64,000 nucleotides of DNA from Knoxdaviesia capensis (taxonomy: Eukaryota > Ascomycota > Sordariomycetes > Microascales > Gondwanamycetaceae), in assembly GCA_001510575.1 (NCBI GenBank), contig LNGK01000010.1, positions 1,239,825 through 1,303,824 of the forward strand, read 5' to 3'. Below, in pieces: positions 55,901-64,000 of this stretch. How positions within the stretch are numbered: the first letter of the stretch is position 1; the number at the start of each line of letters is the position of its first letter. Made by a program: the position numbers and the translations under genes. The notes under the pieces are model-generated. The model saw only the letters and a list, made by a program, of their open reading frames with translations, was not told the DNA's origin and did no database searches.

Positions 55901-58900
55901 CTTCCAGGAACAAACGTCGGCGGCTGCGGGCAAGATATGCACGAGCTGTGGAGACCGGGGGTGAAATACGTGAAATAGGGTTAACCCAGAAGAGAGAAGC
56001 GGCGAGAACACAAAAAGGTATGTGGAAACCGGCAGCACCAGCAGGAAGCCAAGGTCGCTTGCGTCTAATAAAGAGCGAGAAGGGGTTGCTGGAACCAACC
56101 GCCTCTTGGAATCACATCTACACGACAATCGTACTGTACTTATCTAGCGAGTGTGCGAGGGTGTTGGGCGGGGGAGGCCACTTACAGCTAGACAGACGGC
56201 TTATCGTGGGCGGAGGAGGGAGGAAAATTGGACTTACATTCTCAACCACTGGCAACTGAAAACTGAAGAAAAGATTCCCCCCCAACTGTAGCACAAACTT
56301 CGGAGACGGCTCCCAGTTTTATATGGACTGGAGTCAGAGCCAGTATCCGAGGTATGTGAGTGAAAGACTGCACACACTCAAAAGCACACCAGACCGTTTA
56401 TGTCCCGGATATCAGACTGTCCAGAAGCAGAAGACGCAGGACACAGACATCGGCTACCGAGCGGCATATTCGGACAGCAATAACGGGGACCATGCACACT
56501 CCCATTCAACAGTGTGTCCAGAAAACCGTATACACGAGCGAATGCTCAGCTGGGCCAGGCCGGCACCAGCAATCCAGTTCCTGCTGCTGCTGTTGCCTGA
56601 TACCAGCTCTCACGCACCGATCCGGGGCGGGGGACTTTTTCGTCACAACGAGGACCGTCCGCCAATCTGTTTGCTTCGTGAACCTGGTGTCGAGCTGCGT
56701 TCCGACGTGGCATCCTCACGCAGGTGTGTGTGTCGGTCCGAGGCTATGTTTCCTTTTTTTTTTTCCTTTTTTTCCGTGGTGGTGGTTGATGGTTGGGCCT
56801 AAATGACGATCGGGTGTGGTTTGCAAAAAAAAGAAAAGAAAAGAAAAACCAGATATGAGTCAAGCGGGAAGAAGCAAGGCCCAAAGGCTGGACATTCCAA
56901 ACGGAGGAGCAGACAAGAAGACAAAAAGCAGCAAAAAAGAAAGAAAAAAAAAAAGCAACCCGGATCGCCGTTCACGAGCCGTCTGCACCTCTGCTCTTCG
57001 CCGGTGGCCCCTCTCCCTCTCCCTGTACGACTTGCTTTTTTGGGTCTCGACCTTGCCTTTCCTTTTTCTCTATATATTAGCAGAAAAACCACGCACACTC
57101 CTCCTCCGGACGTTTTCTTTCCGAAACCTCCTCGTAATCCACTGTTCAGCCTAGAACACTTCCTTTTGACAGCTCTCCAGTTCACTCTCGGGCCGGTGCA
57201 CAAACAGACATCGTTGGCAGCAAGGTTCCCTATCAACATCACAAGAGGGAAGAAAACGCCATATGGACGGCTATTGCAACCAGCCACCGGTGACTCCGAC
57301 CGGACTTCCTTTTGATGCAGAGCGCTAGATACGGGGTTCTTTTGTATTTTCAGCGTTTTGCACTTCGTTTTTTCTGGCTTTTACGTATATTTCTTTTTCG
57401 AAGAAGAGGGGGTGGTGTTTGGACTCGTTTCCCGCCGTTCGCCGTCGCGCTGGGTTGATTTGTTCTTTCTCCCTGCGTGAACGGTGGTTTGATAGAGCAT
57501 CACCAAAGATATACAAGTGCCAACGAACACAAGAAAGAAAACCCCCGAACAGACAGGGCAAGAAAAACGGGCGTTGGCGGCCAACGCATGGAAACCCCGA
57601 AAACGCTCGTGTGTGTGAATTCCCAACCGGCCACCGAAAAGGCCAACACTGTTTCGTGGTTGTTTGGCTGGCTTGCTTTCCTGTGCTGATAACTCTTCTC
57701 GCAGACTTCAGCAGAATGCCGGTGTAGTATATGTACAGTACATCTAAGCCTCACTGCCCGGCCACGTAGGTTTGTCAACGGATGGACAGCGAGTGAGCTG
57801 GCGCGGTTCCTGGGATGGCCAAGTCAGAAAGAACCGCACACACACACACACACACTAAACGCAGAGAGCTGCTAGCATAACCCAACTTCGCTATGAACAA
57901 ACGCACATGCATACTTGCATACATGATACAAGTGCTGCATCCGATGGTGGTCACACTCCGATCCATCTTGTGGGCATAGGGTTCCATCAGACTCAGGTGG
58001 ACATGACGGCACATATGCATGGAGCTGTGATGACTGGCAGGTGGTGGGTGAGTGGGCTGCATGTGTGGATGTAGGTAAAAAGTTTTGAAGCTAAAATCAA
58101 AAATATATTGAAAAAATTACCGGAGCGAGGCAGAGGAGAGTCCCTCAGCGAAGAGACAGGACACAGCCGAGGGGTGGTCTGGGTTGCGATGTGACGATGG
58201 CCTTGATTAGGCCGAAATGGGCACCCTCTATCTTCTTTTCTTTTTCTTTTTTTTTTTTTTGTAAATGTTGGTTTTACTAAGAAAAGAAACTCTAAAAAAC
58301 ACACACAAGTCTGCAAAGTCACCCTGCAGCTCCACCCAAAGGGTCCATCACAACGTATCTAGAGCAATGGTGGTAAGCCCACGCATGAAGTCAAGTTAAA
58401 GCACCAGGACGAGTGCGACCAAGTACCAACCCACTAACTACTAAGCCCCGCGAGTATAAGGGACTTCCCGTGTCTTGAAAAAAAAAAATATTATACTGCA
58501 TGTCGCAATATGGGTGGGTTTCCAGGTTTCCAACTGGCATGGGGTCCCAGAGACGAAAGAGATCACCCAAACAAATGGAGACAGCCAGCCAAACCTCTGA
58601 TCCGGGGCGCGAAATGGAGTCTGTCCTGTACAGGAGGGTGTATGGAGCCCCGGCTAGTTGCGGAAAATCTGGGCCTGCACAACAAAGCAAAAAAAAAGGA
58701 AAGCACAAAAAGAACAAAAAAAAAAAGCCCACATCCACACCCCAGAAGCCATCATCGCGGTGATTCGAAGCAGCGGTTGTCAGAAAATCATTGAATCAAC
58801 GTGCCGCGAGTCGAACTCACTAGTCTCTTGGGGATCAAAATACACGCACATGAACGCGACATATGAAGTATACACACTCACACACACACACAAGTTCCTC

Positions 58901-61330
58901 GAGGGAAGGCGCGAAGTCCGGGAAGGAGCGATCGGATGAGGTGCGGCCATTTTAGAGTGGGAAAGAGCGATTGGGGCAGAGTAATTTCCAAGTGAGAAGG
59001 AGATCCAGGGTCCGCCTAGTTCGGCTGTCCACGCCTCTCTGATCTGGCTTCGTGTCTTTTTCTTTTCTTTCTCTTCACATATGATCACCCCGCCAATGCT
59101 CCCACTCTTGCCGGCTGTGACTTCTCACATGCTGCCAGCGAACCAGGAGATCAAAGTGTGCCTTTTCCTTTCTCACACGGTCCCATTCGCGCCAATGCAT
59201 GTTTGTTCCTGGTGGCGCCCTCCTCTTCCGGTTTCTTCCATGTCGTGTGAATCTGCAACCCCAGGTACCACCACCACCACCACCACCAGAGAGATTGAGC
59301 CGTGGCTAGCAAGTGCAGTGTGGCAGCCCGTACACTGGGCTGTCACCGCACTCACTCATATCCAGAGAGTGTGTGGGGCCGGCCCAACTCGGTAGCAGGA
59401 TGACCAGCAGACAACACACACACGGCGGCCACGCAGGCAGAGTCCCTCGCGGCCGAGCATCTGTGACACATGCCTCTCTGACCTGCATTTTTTCTTTTCT
59501 TGCGGCACTCCAACCACAGCCCTGCATCCGCGGGTGTGTCTGGCCGTCCAACAGTCCTTGTGAGTAGAAAGCGTCGAAAGAACCCGGTTGCGTTGGTCTT
59601 GTGTGGCTGCAGAGTGTTGTCACTTCCGGCTATACGCAACGGCTGCCTCACTTCCGGTCAAGCAGAGTTCAACCGCTGCCGCCACCAACCTTCACGCGGA
59701 AGGTGCAGTCTGGGCCGTTCTCATTCCCTCTCCCAATCTCTCGGCCTGTCCTTTCTCCTGCGCGGAAATCACCGGGAGGCATCGGGCCCCCGTCCGGTCC
59801 AAGCTAGCACATGGGGGGAAGGAGCTCGCTAGAGGTAATCTCATGTCAGGAACTTTCTCCGGGCTCCTTCGCACTCATCCGTATCTCCTTCAAGCCAGCT
59901 TCTTCACGAAGCAGTATATCAGGCATCAACAGAAGGCTCGCACATACACGTCCTTAAGTTCTAGAACTACAGGGCTTGTATCTAGGGCGTTCCCGGATCG
60001 GTTACCAACACACAGGCGAGAGACTCGTCAGAACAGAACAGCAACAAAGGACAAGAAAGCTTGACGTGGCGTGGTTTTCTTCTTCTTCCTTCTCCGCCTG
60101 ACACGCGTTCGTGCACTTTCTTTCGCGCTCTCGCTCTCTCTCTCCAACTCTCGCTTGCACGCTCGCTTGACCACACATGAGCCGATACGTGGTTGTCTTC
60201 GCGTGTGTTTCCCTCTACCCGCTTCTCGTATGTTCTCTCTGCCACCCCCAAAAACATGTCCATCTTGCGCCCCTGCATGCGTCTCTTCCAAACCGGGCAT
60301 GTCAATCGTCCTCCCCCATCAGGCCCCAAAAGCCCAGGCGTGCCACCTGTACCACCTGTCAAAAGGAAAAAGCAACAGAAGTTTCCCGCTGCATCACTGA
60401 CAAAACGCCACATACTTAGAGGAGGTGGCCTACTGTTCTTTTCGATGCAGCCTGTGGATGGCGGTCTGGGCTGGTGCTGGTGTCAACGGTGGTTGCTGCA
60501 ACGTTGCACGCAGGGCTGCAGCTATGTGTTCCTTGCTTTTTCTTTTTGTTACCCGCGGGACCCTGTGTCTGTGTGTGTTGTGCCTGATTGCGGCGGTGGA
60601 TGACTGGGGTGGGTTGGATGGGCCTCAAAGAAAGGGGTGTGACACATACATCCCCCGCGGGAGTTGTGCTGGATAGTTCTGTGCTGGCCTGGACCTTGGT
60701 TTCTGTTCGCGATTGGTTTTGAGATTCCTTACGAGACGGTATTCCAGCCTGTGATCCTCCTCAATGCGCCAGCCTGTTTTCGTATGGCCCCCTGAGCTAG
60801 ACGCCCTGGCTCTAATCACATCAGGTCCGGCACACTCCAGTCGGACTGCGCATCTGCCCAATATCCTGCGTCCGCCAGCACAGTTCCCATGTCGTCTAGA
60901 GATTGCAGGGTGAACTTCGCCACGAACAACACAACCCTCCCAGCAGCCAGACGCTTCCACCGCTCTCGAACATCTCTCACACTCTGAGTTGTCTCGCAGA
61001 CCCTTCTCGCCTGACGGGTGCACACTTCCCCTCCCGTCTCCAATCTGGCCATTTGCTACCCGTCTGGCGCGGATGCAACATTGCTCTGGGCCGATGCGAG
61101 GTCTGAAAGGCCGTCTGTTCTCTCGTTTGGTGAGTAGTTGTCAACTGACACCGGCCGGCTACACTCTGTGGTCTGTTTGCCTGGCGGGAACCGGCATGGC
61201 TGGGAGAGAAACAACCTCTCCAATGCCATTGGCAGATGCCTCCCGCGCGAAGTTACGGTGAGGCATTCAAATGGGGACATATCTTGCTTTCACAGATATT
61301 TCTTCAATATTGTCTTGGGGAAGGGGGGGG
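51840..61330. other. 9.5 kb gene-free, repeat-rich region
   Basis: This contains the dsRBD gene promoter (GA-rich, 51840-52450), (CT)n at about 52880-52912, a (GAA)n tract near 54228-54263, a (CCA)n tract at about 59269-59287, GTACTGTAC at 56131-56139 and ATGTACAGTACAT at 57731-57743. No frame has a supportable product. The region ends in a G-run before the assembly gap. Confidence 0.5.
54228..54263. repeat. (GAA)n microsatellite
   Basis: About twelve GAA/AGA triplets, followed by AAAGAAGAAG. A purine-only tract that could form triplex DNA; no gene attached. Confidence 0.9.
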
Positions 61331-61476
61331 NNNNNNNNNNNNNNNNNNNNNNNNNNNNNNNNNNNNNNNNNNNNNNNNNNNNNNNNNNNNNNNNNNNNNN
61401 NNNNNNNNNNNNNNNNNNNNNNNNNNNNNNNNNNNNNNNNNNNNNNNNNNNNNNNNNNNNNNNNNNNNNNNNNNNN
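61331..61476. other. Assembly gap (146 N) flanked by G-runs
   Basis: The gap is entered after AAGGGGGGGGG and left into GGGGGGGGG. This suggests that a long G homopolymer or G-quadruplex stopped sequencing or assembly. Apparent reading frames across the N run are meaningless. Confidence 0.99.
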
Positions 61477-61713
61477 GGGGGGGGGCGGTTTGTGCTATCA
61501 GACCAGGGAAATCAGTCCAATAGGGGGCTTTCAAACTTCCTGGTGTGAGTGTCTCGGAATAGATGTCTTGTGTCTGCAGATTGGCTCCTCCCTCCAACAG
61601 GTCGGCACTCTGGATGTGGAGGTATGCTGCGGCTGCTAGACAACCGAGCCTACAAACACTCCTACACTATCAGGGCGGATCACCTATCCTGACATGCACC
61701 TCCAACCTTACAT

Positions 61714-61715
<2 letters not shown>

Positions 61716-61763
<48 letters not shown>

Positions 61764-61796
61764 TCACACGCACTCACACGCACTCACACTCACGCG
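61716..61796. repeat. (CA)n microsatellite with CACTCA/CACGCA variants
   Basis: About 22 CA units followed by CACGCACTCA-type imperfect copies. Confidence 0.93.
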
Positions 61797-62987
61797 CTTT
61801 CTCTCTCTTGGCAGGAATCCAACCGCTACAAAACGCCGGGCCACGCACATGCATGGAGCCGGGGCCGATCGCATTCTGTAGCAGCGAGATCACTCCGAGC
61901 CGGGGAAAAAAGAAAACGAAGATGAGAGTGACAACCCCCACCAAGCGGTATGGCAGAGGGAAGAGAGAGAAGGAGGGTGGGCGAGTGCCCGCTCTGGTGG
62001 CCGAGAAGGGCCGGATGGGCAGGTCTCGGCATTCGCGTTTGCAGAGACGTGCTGGTGGTGAGTCCGGCCATGTTCGTGTGTGTGGGTGGAGCACGGTAAG
62101 TCTGCTCTGCTCGTCGGCTATCATTGGGCTTGTCACCAAACTTTTGTTGGGACAGTGGCCCGTTGGATACTGATCCGCCCCTCCCCTTCATCCCCGGCCT
62201 GTGCTATTCGGCCCATAACAAACAAAAACACCCACGAAGCCGTCAAGGCCAACAACAGCAGACAGCGGCAAATCAGAGACCCGGAATTACATGCACACAC
62301 TCTTTTTTTTTTTTACTTCAACGCAACCCTCTTATCCTCCTTGCCCCCCCTACCGATGCAGGATCGGCGCTGTCAAAATACGCAAGCACCCGCCCGGCGA
62401 TGGGTCGGTGCGACGTGGGACACAGCGGAACACAGGAAATAATCTTCCGGTCCGGAGACAGGGATGGGCCATTTGTCTCTCTCACTTGGCCTGGGGAGGG
62501 TCCTGTGCCCTCTCTGGATATTTCTGCCTGGTCGTCCCCTCGTGCCCAACGACTTGCGCCATTGACTCATTCCGTGTCCTTTTTCTCTTCGGGGAGTATC
62601 AGAGACCCAGACTTCCCGACGGGACCAGAGAATACAAGCGGGCGGTGGACGGCGAGGTCGGCAACCACGGCACTTGCGACACCTAGGTGACGAGTTTAAA
62701 CTCACGGCGCTGCAATCCGGGGGGGTGACTGTTGACACCGGCTTCTCGTGGCGCCATTTTTCACTCACCTTCGGGCCAATTGATATGTTGGCCCCAATCA
62801 GGAGGAAAGCAGGTGAGTGTGTCACCCCGGGTGTACATGTGCACCCTGTGTTGCACGTTTGCTCTGTGCAACAGTGGCCCTCCTCCTCTGCGGAGTGTCT
62901 CCACAGATATAATATCTCAGGAGAAACGGCCGAAGGTGGCAGCCCCGTAGTGAAGCGAAGCCGAGGCTCGGATGTGTGGTCTGTGTG

Positions 62988-63020
62988 TTAGGGTTAGGGT
63001 TGGGTGGGTGCTAGGGTTAG
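62988..63020 (+). repeat. Short interstitial TTAGGG tract
   Basis: Two perfect TTAGGG units, then TTGGGTGGGTG and CTAGGGTTAG. It matches the telomere repeat of most filamentous ascomycetes but is far too short for a telomere. It lies about 560-590 bp upstream of the nitronate monooxygenase ATG. Confidence 0.85.
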
Positions 63021-63579
63021 TTTTGTGTTTGGGGGTTGGGTTACCAGCTTTCCCCGGATTTATGTCTGTGTGAGGGAAACAGAGCGAGATGATACCTTTT
63101 TTCAGAGAGGGTTGCATATCTTGGGAAGTTTGGTGAAGTTGATGGCAAAATGCTGGGGAAAGAAACTTGGGTGGGACTTTCTGTACAGGGGTAAAAACCA
63201 CTGGAGAGGCGAAATCCCCCGCACTACAGGCTAAGCCCGCTGGAATTCGCAGCACCCACATGCCTAGCAACGGCCTGGGGAAGGGGTTTTTTGGGTTTTT
63301 GTCCATGGTCAGCTTATTGCCTTTGAACCTCGGCTTTGGGCACATGATCGAAAGTGTCACGTTCATGACGTCTCAGCTTCAACTTCAACTTTTTGGCGAT
63401 CTGCGCTTTTCTGTTCTTTTTTCAATTCACCACATAGACAACGGTTGATTGGGTGTTTGGCTTATTTCTCAGGTCTTCGCAACTGAAGCTTTGTAGATAT
63501 TTATTTTCCTCTTCGCTGTAGCGTGTTGATCCTGTTTGTGCGATATCCTTCGATTTCTCTTCACCCTCCACATCTCACA

Positions 63580-64000
63580 ATGCCCATCACCACTGAGCTG
63601 ACCCGGCGGCTGGGGATCAAAGGTACGCCCGAGAGATACACAGAGACTGATAACACGGTGTGACAGACCGAGTACTAACCCCCCAGTGCAGTCCCCATCG
63701 TGCAGGGCGGCATGCAGCACGTCGGCACGGCAGACCTCGCGTCGGCCGTGAGCAACGCCGGCGCGCTGGGCATCATCACCGCGCTGATCTTCCCGGAGCC
63801 GGAGGGCCTGCGCGCGGAGATCCGCCGCTGCCGCACGCTCACGGCCAACCCGTTCGGCGTCAACATCACGCTGCTGCCGGCGCTGGTGCCGCCGAACTAC
63901 GCGGCCTACGCGCAAGTGGTGATCGACGAGGGCGTCAAGATCGTCGAGACGGCGGGCAACTCGCCCGGCCCGGTGATCCGCCAGCTGAAGGCGGCCGGCA
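63580..64000 (+). CDS. Nitronate monooxygenase (2-nitropropane dioxygenase family), 5' part only
   Basis: The family consists of FMN-dependent TIM-barrel enzymes that oxidise alkyl nitronates such as propionate 3-nitronate to aldehydes and nitrite. Exon 1 is 63580-63622 and exon 2 runs from 63692 to the window end; the intron is 69 bp with donor GTACGC, branch-like TACTAAC at 63673 and acceptor TGCAG. The join gives MPITTELTRRLGIK-VPIVQGGMQHVGTADLASAV, the classic FMN-binding start of the barrel (PIVQGGM). GVNITLLPAL and VKIVETAGNSPGP follow in the expected order. A second CAG lies 5 nt upstream of the chosen acceptor; using it would shift the frame. Roughly a third of a usual-length protein is present. 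No disruption is seen in what is visible. Confidence 0.9.

Larger units (their letters stand above)
61477..63579. other. Intergenic region upstream of the nitronate monooxygenase gene
   Basis: A CA repeat at 61716-61796 and a run of TTAGGG-like motifs at 62988-63020 lie here. The last 600 bases hold the promoter and leader of the gene starting at 63580. No other gene seen. Confidence 0.5.

Noticed and set aside
58800..58830. tRNA B-box-like GAGTTCGACTC on the minus strand
   Set aside because: The T stem does not pair and no A-box or acceptor stem is present.
60425..60676. 83-aa Cys-rich frame as a small secreted protein
   Set aside because: No clear signal peptide or cysteine pattern, and it lies in simple, biased sequence where short frames are common.
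61138..61639. Open frames running through the N gap
   Set aside because: They are artefacts of translating unknown bases.
62988..63020. Chromosome end
   Set aside because: Only two TTAGGG units, followed by ordinary sequence and a gene; it is interstitial.

Overview
This window reads as nuclear DNA of a filamentous ascomycete (Pezizomycotina). Genes carry short introns (69-219 bp inside coding sequence) with GTRNGY donors, CTAAC-like branch sites and CAG/TAG acceptors. Most genes have very C/G-rich third codon positions. There is a transposon ruined by repeat-induced point mutation (RIP). The gene set is fungal: HUL5, PAB1 with the fungal RRM4 insert, secreted GH92 and GH125 alpha-mannosidases, and a large UspA-domain protein. 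I cannot name the species.

Left part (1-25 kb). After about 6.5 kb with no convincing gene come the mitochondrial ETF-ubiquinone oxidoreductase (-), then two divergently arranged alpha-mannosidases, GH92 (-) and GH125 (+), that share a 1.2 kb intergenic region and probably act on the same mannose-rich glycans. The HECT ubiquitin ligase HUL5 (-) and poly(A)-binding protein PAB1 (+) follow, divergent across a 2.7 kb region that includes a strongly CpG-depleted island. PAB1 appears to have a 548-bp 5'UTR intron, A-rich leader sequence and a seven-unit tandem array of potential hairpins just after the stop codon.

Middle part (25-42 kb). Two minus-strand genes I do not recognise (a 660-aa predicted membrane/coiled-coil protein and an upstream low-complexity membrane ORF that overlaps its start) are followed by a universal-stress-domain protein (-) and the mitochondrial ribosomal protein uS7m (-).

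Right part (42-64 kb). A RIP-destroyed Tc1/mariner-type element lies at 42.2-43.6 kb. It is almost free of CpA/TpG and contains an in-frame 24-bp minisatellite. About 20 kb of simple-repeat-rich DNA follows, with one recognisable gene, a 93-aa double-stranded-RNA-binding protein (-). There is a 146-base assembly gap at 61.3 kb flanked by G-runs. The window ends inside a nitronate monooxygenase gene (+).

Exon boundaries were derived by hand from reading frame, splice consensus and protein-family continuity. All expression and function statements are inferences from family membership.
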